Positions 1-9,862 of a DNA stretch of 64,000 nucleotides are shown piece by piece. The DNA comes from Butyricimonas paravirosa (GTDB lineage Bacteria > Bacteroidota > Bacteroidia > Bacteroidales > Marinifilaceae): contig NZ_CP043839.1 of NCBI RefSeq assembly GCF_032878955.1, forward strand, positions 3,472,001 to 3,536,000, given 5' to 3'. Numbering within the stretch: position 1 is the first letter of the stretch; the number at the start of each line of letters is the position of its first letter. Position numbers and translations under genes: made by a program. A model generated the notes under the pieces. It was not told where the DNA came from. It did no database searches and was given only the letters and a program-made list of their open reading frames with translations.

Positions 1-506
1 ATGCTACGGAGAATGCTTGCCCCGAAGTTGTATACCATGAAGAAGGGCATTCCGAGGAAGTAAATGCGAAGATACAGAACTGCCAGGTCTATGACATCAT
101 CGGGCGTGTCCATAGCTTCCAGTATCGGGCGGGCTATGAGTAAACCTACCACGAGTAGTAGGCACCCACTTGTCAGTGCGATCACGGAGACCGTGTGTAT
201 GGCATTTTTGATTCCCCGTTCATCTTTTTGTCCGATGTAATTGGCGATCACGACATTTGCCCCGACGGATATTCCCACGAACAGGTTAATCATCAAGCTG
301 ATCACCGAACTGTTGCTTCCCACAGCTGCCAGAGCCTGATCGCTAGCAAATCTTCCCACGACGGCCACATCTACCGAGTTGAATAACTGCTGCAGGATGC
401 TACTTGCTGCTAATGGCAGAGAAAACAACAGAATCTTGTTCAATAAACTTCCATGCAGCATATCCATCCGGACCGCACCTTGTGATGATTTATTATGAGT
501 ACGCAT
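1..506 (-). CDS. MATE-family multidrug/Na+ efflux transporter, N-terminal part (cut by window edge)
   Basis: Translating the minus strand from an ATG at 506 gives an open frame to the window edge, about 168 residues with no stop. The product begins with a short polar leader, then MLHGSLLNKILLFSLPLAAS, the usual opening of MATE transporters, followed by the LQQLFNSVDVAVVGRF motif of helix 1-2 and a run of hydrophobic helices. MATE proteins sit in the inner membrane and export drugs or metabolites in exchange for Na+ or H+. An alternative start is the ATG at 467 (MDMLHG), which would fit the family length better. The rest of the gene lies outside the window, so substrate class cannot be judged. 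Confidence 0.85.
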   Translation of the reverse strand, partial: MRTHNKSSQGAVRMDMLHGSLLNKILLFSLPLAASSILQQLFNSVDVAVVGRFASDQALAAVGSNSSVISLMINLFVGISVGANVVIANYIGQKDERGIKNAIHTVSVIALTSGCLLLVVGLLIARPILEAMDTPDDVIDLAVLYLRIYFLGMPFFMVYNFGASILRS

Positions 507-617
507 ATTTTGACATTTTCATGACGCGAAAGTACAGGAAACAACCTGATAATAGCATACACGGATTACTTTTTGTTTTATCAATTTTACTGATCGGGTA
601 ATAGAGAGGAATAAAAA

Positions 618-641
618 AATCCGCCCCAAACGAGGCGGATT
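618..641 (-). terminator. Intrinsic terminator of gdhA
   Basis: An 8-bp perfect stem (AATCCGCC at 618-625 with GGCGGATT at 634-641) lies 24 nt past the gdhA stop. Read on the minus strand it is followed by a run of seven T, a classic Rho-independent terminator. It also separates gdhA from the MATE gene. Confidence 0.85.
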
Positions 642-664
642 CTTTATATAGACTTACTATATTA

Positions 665-1999
<1,335 letters not shown>

Positions 2000-2066
2000 T
2001 TGAATATTGTTTAAGTAAAAACTTTAAAAAAACATTTTCATTTACTTGAATTATCAAAATTCGGTT

Positions 2067-2096
2067 CAAAGGTATGCTTTTGTTTATGATTCCAAA
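2067..2096 (-). promoter_or_regulatory. Housekeeping promoter of gdhA
   Basis: On the minus strand a perfect Bacteroidetes -7 element TACCTTTG (2067-2074) is preceded, 18 nt upstream, by TTTG (2093-2096), matching the TTTG-N-TAnnTTTG consensus. Transcription would start near 2060, giving an untranslated leader of about 60 nt. Confidence 0.65.
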
Positions 2097-2192
2097 AATT
2101 TTTCGAGTTATTTTTTGGTAGGTGCAAACGTTATAATAGTTTAAAATTTCAATCACGATTCATGAAGTGCTATGAATCTGTAATAAAACCTG

Positions 2193-3305
2193 TTAAATGA
2201 GCGTGTAACAATTACCGGGGAGTTGCATCACGTGACCTTCCAGTTCGAGTTTTAAAAGAAGTACGGAGAGGTCATGCACGGGTATGCGTGTAAGCTGATG
2301 TAATTGATCGATATTTTGTTCTCCCCTTTTTAACAGAATCTCCAAGAGTAATACTTCATTATTTGTTATGGGGAATAAATCCAGGGACATCTGGTAGGGG
2401 CCGGTTGGGAGAGGTGGCCAGTTGAGAATCCGGAGCAGGTCCTTGATGTTTTCTACCAAGGCGGCAATATTTTGTTTGATCAACAGGTTACACCCGGCGA
2501 AGGTCGGGTCTTCCGGTCTTCCAGGAATCGCCATCACCTCCCGGTTGTATGACAGGGCTTGTCGGGCGGTAGACATGGCCCCTCCTTTTATGGGAGATTC
2601 GGCGACAAGAATCGCCTCGCTCATGCCTGCCACGATACGATTGCGTTGAAGGAAATTTGTCGGTAAAATCTGTGCGCAAGTCGGAAATTCTGAAATTAAA
2701 GCTCCTCCTTGTTCCAGAATTTTTTCGGCCATATTTTTGTGTGAGGCGGGATAAACCATGTGTAGGCCGTGCCCGAGAACGGCCTGTGCTTTTAAACCGT
2801 AATGTATGCACGCCGTGTGGGCGGTAATGTCGATCCCGTAAGCCAATCCACTGATGATATTCGGGTGGTAACCTGTTTCGGCCAGTTCATGGAGCAACGT
2901 GTCTACTCGTTTCTTGCCCATTTCGGTTGCTTTGCGGGTTCCCACAATGGCAATATTCTTCGAGTCGGAGTCATCCAGAATCCCCTTATAAAATAGTACG
3001 AGTGGGGCATCCGCGCAATGCTTCAAAAGGCGGGGATAATTCGAATCTTCGATCCCGCATACCCGGATATGATGTTTTTCCATGACGTCCAACTCCTGCT
3101 TTGCCATCTGTAACCAGCGGGAGCGTTCGGGTTGGATGTTTGTCAGGTTATTTTCCCGGAAAAGAGTCTCTATATTCTGATCTGTTTCTTCGAAAAAGCC
3201 GGAAATTCCGCCACATTGTTGGAACAAGGAGGCAAAAAGAGCATTGTTAAGCCGGGGTGCCATGGTGATGGCAACCCTTGTCAGGACCGAGTTTTCATGA
3301 TTCAT
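2193..3305 (-). CDS. dprA: DNA-processing protein DprA (Smf family)
   Basis: DprA binds incoming single-stranded DNA and loads RecA during natural transformation; it is conserved even in species not known to be competent. The core Rossmann-like fold is evident: IAIVGTRKAT, then SGLAYGIDITAHTACI, LGHGLHMVYP, GGALISEFP, RNRIVAGMSEAILVAE, KGGAMSTARQA and IPGRPEDP, in family order. The N-terminus has a SAM/HhH-like segment and the C-terminus a short winged-helix domain (LLKRGEQNIDQLHQLTRIPV). I chose the ATG at 3305 (MNHENSV, 370 aa); the frame stays open to a TTG at 3335, which would add ten residues unlike the family. It stands alone, upstream of gdhA on the same strand. Confidence 0.93.
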   Translation of the reverse strand: MNHENSVLTRVAITMAPRLNNALFASLFQQCGGISGFFEETDQNIETLFRENNLTNIQPERSRWLQMAKQELDVMEKHHIRVCGIEDSNYPRLLKHCADAPLVLFYKGILDDSDSKNIAIVGTRKATEMGKKRVDTLLHELAETGYHPNIISGLAYGIDITAHTACIHYGLKAQAVLGHGLHMVYPASHKNMAEKILEQGGALISEFPTCAQILPTNFLQRNRIVAGMSEAILVAESPIKGGAMSTARQALSYNREVMAIPGRPEDPTFAGCNLLIKQNIAALVENIKDLLRILNWPPLPTGPYQMSLDLFPITNNEVLLLEILLKRGEQNIDQLHQLTRIPVHDLSVLLLKLELEGHVMQLPGNCYTLI

Positions 3306-3389
3306 ACGCCGATATTTAAATGTGATTTGTGACAAAAATACGCCTTTATAGTTTAAAAAGCGAATGAAATGGAGAAAATGAGTTCATAA

Positions 3390-3521
3390 GGTTTGTAAAG
3401 TTTATAAGGTTTATAAAGTGTCGGGAGTCCTCCGGATAAAATCTATCGGCAACTCAAGCTGCCGTGGACAAAGGTCTCGCAGGAGTCCAAGAACTTTATA
3501 GACCTTACGAACCTTATAAAC
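3390..3521. repeat. Palindromic intergenic repeat element between dprA and aroB
   Basis: Two arms of about 30 nt (3390-3419 and 3492-3521) are inverted copies with about five mismatches, built of the theme ACTTTATAAACCTTATAAAC. Just inside each arm is the direct repeat GGAGTCC (3424-3430 and 3482-3488), and the centre holds a smaller hairpin (CGGCA 3447-3451 with TGCCG 3460-3464). It could work as a bidirectional terminator or RNA-processing site, or be a small non-autonomous element. No coding potential is seen. Confidence 0.55.
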
Positions 3522-3530
3522 TTCTTCTCT

Positions 3531-3562
3531 TTTGGGCATCTGATTAAAATAGTTTAATTTTG
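3531..3562 (+). promoter_or_regulatory. Promoter of the aroB-aroA unit
   Basis: TTTG (3531-3534), exactly 20 nt, then TAATTTTG (3555-3562): a full match to the Bacteroidetes housekeeping promoter. It lies 18 nt upstream of the aroB start codon and directly after the palindromic repeat. Confidence 0.7.
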
Positions 3563-3580
3563 TACGGAAATACAGGATGA

Positions 3581-4612
3581 ATGGAAAGTATCATTTTTAC
3601 CACGGATGCCAGCATTGTCCTTGCCGAATTGCTGGGCGGAATCAGGCACGAGAATTTATTTATCGTGGCGGATAAACACACGGTCGGTTTTTGTGATCGC
3701 TTGTTTGAGAAGGTGGATTGGATTCCCTCTCACGTGGCGGTTCTGGATTGCGGGGAAGAGTATAAGTCGATTGAAAGCGTCAGCCGGATTTGGATGATGT
3801 TGAGTAAACGGGGGGCGCGTCGATCTTCCATTCTCGTGTGCGTGGGAGGTGGTGTCGTGACGGATTTAGGAGGATTCGCGGCTTCCACGTTCAAGCGGGG
3901 GATGCGTTGCATCAATGTTCCCACGACACTGTTGGCGCAGGTTGATGCATCTTTGGGCGGTAAAACTGGGTTTAATTTCAACGGTTTGAAAAACGAGATC
4001 GGCACGTTCTCTATCCCGGAAAAAGTGATTATCGATGTCCATTTTTTAAGTCATTTACCCGTGCGGGAACGAATGTCCGGTTTCGCGGAGATGATCAAGC
4101 ATGGTTTATTATCAGACCGGGAGTATTTGACCCGGTTGTTGAGCTTGGAATATCAAGAAACGAGTCCGGAAGATTTTCTGGAGCTGATTCGGCGTTCCGT
4201 GACGATAAAAGATGAAATCGTTTCCCAGGACCCCAGGGAACAGGGACTGCGTAAAGTGTTGAATTTCGGGCACACGATCGGGCATGCCATTGAAAGTTTG
4301 TCTATCATGCGGGGAATGGCTCTCTTGCACGGGGAGGCGGTGGCATTGGGATTGGTGGCCGAATTGTACCTGTCCGTCAAAGAAAAAGGTTTTCCGGAAG
4401 AAATTTACCTGGAAGTCCGGAATTTTGTCAAACGATATTATCCGAACTATCCTCTGATGGAGCATGTTGATACCTTGTATGGATTGATGTTGCATGATAA
4501 GAAAAACGAACGGCGGGGAGTGAATTTCACGTTACTCCCGGGTATCGGGGAATTTTCATTGGATAATTATTGTTCGAAAGATTTAGTGGTTGAGGCATTG
4601 AGCCAAGTGTAA
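3581..4612 (+). CDS. aroB: 3-dehydroquinate synthase
   Basis: Second step of the shikimate pathway: NAD+ and metal-dependent cyclisation of DAHP to 3-dehydroquinate in the cytoplasm. The 343-residue protein shows the GGGVVTDLGGFAASTFKRG glycine-rich NAD site (about 88-106), PTTLLAQVDASLGGKTGFN (about 112-130), the metal-site region GFAEMIKHGLL, and the His-rich LNFGHTIGHAIE and HGEAVALG. It is a little shorter than the E. coli enzyme (362 aa), which is normal for Bacteroidetes. It is followed after 15 nt by aroA, so the two shikimate genes are co-transcribed. Confidence 0.96.
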   Translation: MESIIFTTDASIVLAELLGGIRHENLFIVADKHTVGFCDRLFEKVDWIPSHVAVLDCGEEYKSIESVSRIWMMLSKRGARRSSILVCVGGGVVTDLGGFAASTFKRGMRCINVPTTLLAQVDASLGGKTGFNFNGLKNEIGTFSIPEKVIIDVHFLSHLPVRERMSGFAEMIKHGLLSDREYLTRLLSLEYQETSPEDFLELIRRSVTIKDEIVSQDPREQGLRKVLNFGHTIGHAIESLSIMRGMALLHGEAVALGLVAELYLSVKEKGFPEEIYLEVRNFVKRYYPNYPLMEHVDTLYGLMLHDKKNERRGVNFTLLPGIGEFSLDNYCSKDLVVEALSQV

Positions 4613-4627
4613 ATAACGAGTAGAATT

Positions 4628-5836
4628 ATGGATCGAGTTATCGCGTGGGACAAGACGAAGATTGAAGGTGTGGCTGTTTTACCGGCTTCAAAGAGTATCT
4701 CGAACAGGGCGCTCGTGTTATGTGCCTTGGCAGGATGCCCGGTGCCGGAGAACTTGTCCGATAGCGATGATACACGGGTGTTGCGGGAGGCCCTGTCCAC
4801 TTCCGACAGGTTGGTCAACGTGGGACATGCCGGAACTGCCATGCGTTTCTTGACAGCTTATTTTGCCTTGAAAGGCGGGGTCCGGGAATTAACCGGTTCG
4901 GAACGTATGAAACAGCGTCCCGTGCAGGTATTGGTGGATGCTTTGCGGGAATTAGGTGCGAGTATCGCCTACATGGGAGATGAGGGTTTTCCGCCTTTAT
5001 GGATTACTTCCGCACCTTTACAAGGAGGGCGTTCCCTGTTGTTAGACGCGTCCGTGAGTAGTCAATACGTGTCGGCCTTGATGATGATTACCCCTTTGCT
5101 GCCGGGAGGCTTGACGCTCGATTTGGAAGAAAGAATCGTTTCTGCCGCTTACATACGGATGACGGCCGGCATGATGCGCTTGTTCGGGGTAGACGTGCGT
5201 TTTGAAGGGAAAAAGATTATTATTCCCGAGAAGGGGTACATCCCGGTAAACCTGCGTGTGGAATCCGACTGGACGGCAGCATCTTATTTCTACGAGATGC
5301 TTTCTATTGTCGGGCAGGGGGAAATCTTTATTTCGGACTTGAAAAAAGACAGTTTGCAAGGGGATGCGTTGCAATATAGATTGTGGGAACAATTAGGGGT
5401 GCAAACAGAATGGCGGGAATCGGGTGTTCTCTTGCGGGTTGCCGGTGAAAACACGGGTTTATTCGAGGCGGATTTCACGGAAATGCCCGATCTGGCTCTT
5501 ACTTTTATCGTGACTTGTTGTTTAAAAGATATTCCGTTTCATATTCGCGGCTTGGAAACTTTGTATGTTAAAGAGTGTGACCGGGTGGCCGCCTCGATTC
5601 GAGAGTTACATAAATTGGGGTATGATCTGGAAGTCCCCGTGCATGGCGAGTTGTCATGGAATCGGGAACGGAATACGTTGATTTCATTGGAAATAGATAC
5701 TTATCAAGATCACCGTATGGCAATGGCGTTTGCTCCTGTCGGGTTGAAGTTACCCGGTTTGGTCATCCGCAATGCCGGGGTGGTGACGAAGTCTTTCCCT
5801 ACATTTTGGGAACAGCTGGATAAATTATTGATTTAA
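4628..5836 (+). CDS. aroA: 3-phosphoshikimate 1-carboxyvinyltransferase (EPSP synthase)
   Basis: Sixth step of the shikimate pathway, transferring the enolpyruvyl group of PEP to shikimate-3-phosphate; target of glyphosate. Family motifs: LPASKSISNRALVL near the N-terminus (LPxSKS), HAGTAMRFLTAYFA (the PEP-binding NAGTAxR region, with His in place of Asn), LTGSERMKQRPVQ, and YQDHRMAMAFA near the C-terminus. At 402 residues it is somewhat shorter than E. coli AroA (427). It lies 15 nt after aroB. The His/Asn change in the GTAMR motif may affect glyphosate sensitivity, but this is only a guess from the motif. Confidence 0.95.
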   Translation: MDRVIAWDKTKIEGVAVLPASKSISNRALVLCALAGCPVPENLSDSDDTRVLREALSTSDRLVNVGHAGTAMRFLTAYFALKGGVRELTGSERMKQRPVQVLVDALRELGASIAYMGDEGFPPLWITSAPLQGGRSLLLDASVSSQYVSALMMITPLLPGGLTLDLEERIVSAAYIRMTAGMMRLFGVDVRFEGKKIIIPEKGYIPVNLRVESDWTAASYFYEMLSIVGQGEIFISDLKKDSLQGDALQYRLWEQLGVQTEWRESGVLLRVAGENTGLFEADFTEMPDLALTFIVTCCLKDIPFHIRGLETLYVKECDRVAASIRELHKLGYDLEVPVHGELSWNRERNTLISLEIDTYQDHRMAMAFAPVGLKLPGLVIRNAGVVTKSFPTFWEQLDKLLI

Positions 5837-5890
5837 TCATCCGATTAATCACGAAATCATTTAATCGGCAATCACAGAATCTATTTATTT

Positions 5891-7483
5891 ATGGAATCAT
5901 TATTACAATCTTCTTATTTCGCGTTGTTTTTAATTGTTGCTCTAGGTTTTATACTGGGACGAATTAATTTTAAAGGAATATCGCTGGACGTGTCAGCGGT
6001 CATTTTTATCGCCTTGCTTTTCGGTCATTTCGGGGTAATTATCCCGAAAGAACTGGGAAATTTCGGGCTGGTACTATTTATTTTCACGATCGGAATGCAG
6101 GCCGGACCGGGATTTTTTACCTCGTTTAAAGCGAAAGGGAAAGTGCTGGCAATTATCACGTTATTGATCGTGGCCACGGCAGCACTGACCGGAATCGCCT
6201 CTAAATATTTGTTTGACATTGATACGCCGAGTGTCGTGGGATTGATCGCGGGAGCGTTGACGAGTACACCGGGTTTGGCTGCCGCTATTGATGCCACGGG
6301 TTCCTCGTCCTCTTCCATTGCTTACGGGATTGCCTATCCTTTTGGGGTGATCGGGGTGATTCTGTTCGTGAAACTTTTACCTAAAATATTACGCGTGGAC
6401 ATCCGTGCGGAAGAGAAACGACTGGAAGCCTTGCAGCAACAACAATACCCGGAGATCAAAACGGCTGTTTTCCGGGTGAGTAATCCAAACGCTTTTGACA
6501 AGAGCTTGGCGGATCTGCAAATCCGGACCATGACCGGGGCCGTGATTTCCCGTTTGGTTCACGATAACCTGACCGAGATCCCGACTCCTCTATCCGTGTT
6601 GCGGGAGGGAGATTTGATCAAGGCGGTAGGCTCCCCGAATGCGTTGCGGCAGTTAGAAATCCTGGTCGGGGAAAAGATGAATCAGGATTTGCCATTGGGG
6701 GATAGCATTGATATGCAGTACGTGCTGTTGACGAATAAAGAGGTGGCCGGGAAGAGCTTGGGTAGTTTGAGCCTGCATCAGAATTATCACTGCACGGTGA
6801 CCCGCGTGCGTCGTTCCGGTATTGATGTGGCTCCGAGTCCCGATTTGGTTCTGCGTTTTGGTGATAAGTTGACGGTAATAGCCCGGAAGGAGAGCATGAA
6901 GGACGTGTTGAATCTTTTGGGGAATGACAAGAAACGTTTGTCGGACACCGATTTTTTCCCGATAGCAATGGGTATCGTGTTGGGCGTGCTTTTCGGAAAA
7001 GTGAATATCTCTTTTTCCGATAGTTTCACCTTTTCTCCGGGATTGACGGGAGGAATTCTGATCGTGGCCTTGGTTTTGGGTTATCTTGGTAAGACTGGAC
7101 CTATCGTGTGGTCTATGTCCGGCCCGGCCAATCAATTGCTACGTCAATTAGGATTGTTACTATTTTTGGCGGAAGTCGGGACCTCGGCAGGCGTAAATCT
7201 GGTACAAACTTTCATGGATAGCGGGTTAACCCTGTTCGGGGTGGGTTTTGCTATTACCTTATTGCCGATGATCGTGGCATTGTTGGTGGGGTACTATGGT
7301 TTCCGGATCAATATTTTGGATCTGATGGGAACGATCACGGGAGGAATGACGAGTACACCGGGATTGGCAGCCGCTGACTCCATGACTGATAGTAACATCC
7401 CGAGCGTGGCCTATGCAACGGTTTATCCGATAGCGATGGTGTTTCTAATTATCTGTATTCAACTATTAAGTATGTTAATTTGA
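5891..7483 (+). CDS. AspT/YidE-YbjL-type transporter with two central RCK_C (TrkA-C) domains
   Basis: Inner-membrane transporter of the aspartate:alanine exchanger superfamily. The 530-residue protein has two homologous membrane halves. Each holds the duplication signature: GALTSTPGLAAAIDATG near residue 116-132 and GGMTSTPGLAAADSMTD near 487-503, both followed by a serine-rich segment and VAYAxxYP-like helix. Between the halves lie two soluble RCK_C-like domains (about 190-350), which in related proteins bind regulatory ligands. It starts 54 nt after aroA and could be the last gene of that operon. The substrate is unknown; dicarboxylate or amino-acid exchange is the family precedent. Confidence 0.88.
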   Translation: MESLLQSSYFALFLIVALGFILGRINFKGISLDVSAVIFIALLFGHFGVIIPKELGNFGLVLFIFTIGMQAGPGFFTSFKAKGKVLAIITLLIVATAALTGIASKYLFDIDTPSVVGLIAGALTSTPGLAAAIDATGSSSSSIAYGIAYPFGVIGVILFVKLLPKILRVDIRAEEKRLEALQQQQYPEIKTAVFRVSNPNAFDKSLADLQIRTMTGAVISRLVHDNLTEIPTPLSVLREGDLIKAVGSPNALRQLEILVGEKMNQDLPLGDSIDMQYVLLTNKEVAGKSLGSLSLHQNYHCTVTRVRRSGIDVAPSPDLVLRFGDKLTVIARKESMKDVLNLLGNDKKRLSDTDFFPIAMGIVLGVLFGKVNISFSDSFTFSPGLTGGILIVALVLGYLGKTGPIVWSMSGPANQLLRQLGLLLFLAEVGTSAGVNLVQTFMDSGLTLFGVGFAITLLPMIVALLVGYYGFRINILDLMGTITGGMTSTPGLAAADSMTDSNIPSVAYATVYPIAMVFLIICIQLLSMLI

Positions 7484-7503
7484 ACATAAATTACGAGGAA
7501 TAC

Positions 7504-7535
7504 TTTTTATAAGTGGAAAATAAAAAATATTTTTG
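7504..7535 (+). promoter_or_regulatory. Probable promoter of the first ECF sigma gene
   Basis: TATTTTTG (7528-7535) matches the -7 element; the -33 position 20 nt upstream (7504-7507) is TTTT rather than TTTG. It precedes the sigma start by 29 nt. Confidence 0.4.
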
Positions 7536-7564
7536 TCCCACTATGGTTCAAAATAAGTGCAAAA

Positions 7565-8140
7565 TTGGATGAATCAATATTAATAGAGAGATTACGACGG
7601 AATGATCGAAAAGCCTATTCAGATTTGTTTGACGGGTATTTCGATAAGTTGTTTACGTTTGCCCTGAATATGGTTTTTCGGGAAGACGTGGCCAATGATA
7701 TTGTGCAGGAGGTCTTTATCGCGATCTATGAAAAATCGGTTCTGAAAAATTACCAAGGTTCCCTGAAAGCCTATCTTTACACGAGCGTGCGTAATCGTTG
7801 CTACAATTACCTGCGGGACGCGAAAGTCGAGGATCGTAACATGGCGTTATACGCCGAGGCGGCAGTCTATTCGGACAACGTGGACATGATCGATCGGGAG
7901 GAGATTCTGGAGAAAATCCGGGAGGTGCTGGACGAGTTACCGGAAAAATGTCGGGAAGTGTGCCTTCTTCGTTTCGTGCATGGGTACAAGTACAGCGAGA
8001 TTTCCGAACAGTTGGGGATGAATGAGAATACCGTGAAGGTACAGTTGCATCGTGGGTTGGAAAAGTTGAAACGTTGTTTCTCGGATTATGATTTCGTGCT
8101 AGTGCTTTTCATGTTGACGGTTTGTTTTGAAAATGTATAG
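7565..8140 (+). CDS. ECF RNA polymerase sigma factor (Bacteroides expansion type), locus 1
   Basis: Sigma-70 family factor of the extracytoplasmic-function class, 191 residues. Region 2 is seen as DLFDGYFDKLFTFALNMVF and DVANDIVQEVFIAIYEKS (about 20-58); region 4 as LDELPEKCREVCLLRFV, YSEISEQLGMNENTVKVQLH (about 120-165), a clear helix-turn-helix. The only in-frame start that keeps region 2 is a TTG at 7565; nearby ATGs are out of frame. The C-terminus ends in a hydrophobic tail (VLVLFMLTVCF), common in this family. Paired with the FecR-like anti-sigma downstream and the STN-containing SusC, it should switch on the transporter genes when substrate is sensed at the outer membrane. Confidence 0.9.
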   Translation: MDESILIERLRRNDRKAYSDLFDGYFDKLFTFALNMVFREDVANDIVQEVFIAIYEKSVLKNYQGSLKAYLYTSVRNRCYNYLRDAKVEDRNMALYAEAAVYSDNVDMIDREEILEKIREVLDELPEKCREVCLLRFVHGYKYSEISEQLGMNENTVKVQLHRGLEKLKRCFSDYDFVLVLFMLTVCFENV

Positions 8141-8613
8141 GCTGTTTCAAATTGGCTCCATTCGCGTGTCGTGATGTGCGTGACCCGGGTAAGCTGTTTT
8201 TGTCCTTGAAAAACGAGATCTCGGGGGAAGCTTCTGCCGGGTATGGTTATCATGTCACAATTAAATTGTTATTATAGACCAAGCCGAATGTTAATATATC
8301 CTATCGTAATACAAATATTTGTTATTGTTATAGGAGCGGGATAGGGGAGGAATGGGAGCGGAATGGGAGCGGCTCGCAATATGATAACTGGATGATGAAA
8401 TTATAATTACGATTTTTTACATTAGTTTGGATTTATCTCGTTCGCAACATTTATGAAATTGCGGGGGATAATCGAGTTTCAAAAAAAACGGTATCACTCG
8501 TGAATGGAAGGTTTGATTTTAATGATAAGATAAAATTCTGAAATTTTTTCATTTCTCCTGTAAACATTTTTCAAGGTTTCGTGTTATAGGGACGAAATTT
8601 TTAGAAAAATACT
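8141..8613 (+). other. 473-nt intergenic region between sigma and FecR genes, locus 1
   Basis: No convincing gene. The first third is GC-rich and may be decayed coding sequence. At 8351-8372 the 11-mer AATGGGAGCGG occurs twice in tandem, preceded by degenerate copies. The rest is AT-rich. The matching interval in locus 2 is only about 120 nt, so this stretch is an insertion or expansion relative to its paralogue and probably carries a separate promoter for the FecR gene, which I could not pin down. Confidence 0.4.
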
Positions 8614-9765
8614 ATGAAAATGGATTGGAGGTTGATAAAACGGAGCTTTACTTCTTCACTGGATGAGGAGGATAGGCTGGTTTTGGAGGCTTGGCTGGAT
8701 GAATCGGAAAGACATCGGCAGCTCTACGAGGAGATGAAACGTTTCGTGGCGAGGCGGGAGAATTTCCAGTTGGACGTGGAGGCAAAGAAGCAATTTAAAC
8801 GGGATTTCGAGACGAGAGTTGACGAGGCCTACCGGAGACGGGGACGACGGGTGTGGTTGAAGGTGGTGAGTTACGCGGCGATGTTGACATTACCGATTAT
8901 TGCGGGAATGTTGCTTTGGACAAGGCAGCCCGTGGAGGACGTTGTGGATTACGGTATCGGGCCTATCGAGCATGGCGTGAGAAAAGCGACGTTGGTGTTG
9001 AATGACGGGAAAGTCCTTGCTCTTGATACTTCCCGGATGACACTGAAAGAGATTGACGGGGTGACGATTCACACGAATGATCAAGCGTTGGTTTACGTGG
9101 ATTCTTTGGATAATAAGGGTGTTAATTTACAGAATCGGTTGATTACTCCTAAAGGGGGAGAGTACACGATCATGCTGGCCGATGGGACGAAAGTGTGGGT
9201 GAATGCGGCGACGGAGATTCGTTACCCGGTGAAGTTTGCGGGTAAGGAGAGACGGGTACGGTTGGAAGGAGAGGCTTATTTCGAGGTGACGAAGGATACC
9301 ACTAGGTCGTTTATCGTGGAGGCGAACGGGATGGAGGTGAAGGTGTACGGAACGCAGTTTAACGTGAACACTCGTCGGGATGACCAGATTCAAACGACAT
9401 TGGTGGAAGGTTCCGTGTCGGTGAAACCGAAGGGATTGGCGGAAGTGATGTTGAAACCGAACCAGCAAGCGGTGTTTAACAAGCTCGCGGGGCGGGTGTC
9501 GGTCCGGGATGTTGACGTGATGTCTTACGTGGCGTGGCAGCGAGGAAATTATTATTTCGAGAACAAGAGTATAGGCGAGATACTGGATGAACTATCGTTG
9601 TGGTATGATATTCAGGTGTTCTTTGTGAATAACGAGGTAAGAAACGAACGGTTTAGCGGGTATTTGCCCCGTTACGAGGAAATCAATGGGTTGTTGTCTC
9701 TGATCGAGAAGACATCCCATGTGCAGTTCGAGATAAAAGGTAGAGTGATAATCGTGCGAAAATAA
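8614..9765 (+). CDS. FecR-family anti-sigma factor, locus 1
   Basis: Inner-membrane anti-sigma/sensor protein of 383 residues. The first 80 are a cytoplasmic sigma-binding domain (LDEEDRLVLEAWLDES motif); a single membrane helix follows (about 83-103, VSYAAMLTLPIIAGMLLW). The periplasmic FecR domain has the diagnostic order TPKGGEYTIMLADGTKVWVNA, LEGEAYFEV, VYGTQFNV, and LVEGSVSV (about 175-270), then a C-terminal DUF4974-like segment (FENKSIGEILDELSLWYDI) that docks to the STN domain of the cognate receptor. It releases its sigma factor when the SusC protein downstream binds substrate. Confidence 0.92.
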   Translation: MKMDWRLIKRSFTSSLDEEDRLVLEAWLDESERHRQLYEEMKRFVARRENFQLDVEAKKQFKRDFETRVDEAYRRRGRRVWLKVVSYAAMLTLPIIAGMLLWTRQPVEDVVDYGIGPIEHGVRKATLVLNDGKVLALDTSRMTLKEIDGVTIHTNDQALVYVDSLDNKGVNLQNRLITPKGGEYTIMLADGTKVWVNAATEIRYPVKFAGKERRVRLEGEAYFEVTKDTTRSFIVEANGMEVKVYGTQFNVNTRRDDQIQTTLVEGSVSVKPKGLAEVMLKPNQQAVFNKLAGRVSVRDVDVMSYVAWQRGNYYFENKSIGEILDELSLWYDIQVFFVNNEVRNERFSGYLPRYEEINGLLSLIEKTSHVQFEIKGRVIIVRK

Positions 9766-9766
9766 A

Positions 9767-9796
9767 ATTCCGGAAAAGCGGCTACTTTCCCGGAAT
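9767..9796 (+). terminator. Hairpin between fecR and susC, locus 1 (possible attenuator)
   Basis: ATTCCGG-AAAAG (9767-9778) pairs with CTTTCCCGGAAT (9785-9796), a stem of about 12 bp around a 6-nt loop, directly after the fecR stop. No T-run follows, so it may be an RNA-stability or partial read-through element. The paralogous locus has a hairpin at the same place. Confidence 0.45.
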
Positions 9797-9862
9797 CTAA
9801 ATCAATATGAGCGAACAAATGCGACAATGTTTGCTCAAGTAGTTTTTTAATTCAAAAATCAA

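Noticed and set aside
195..386. Short plus-strand open frame opposite the MATE gene
   Set aside because: The minus strand carries a continuous MATE protein with characteristic motifs; the plus frame has none.
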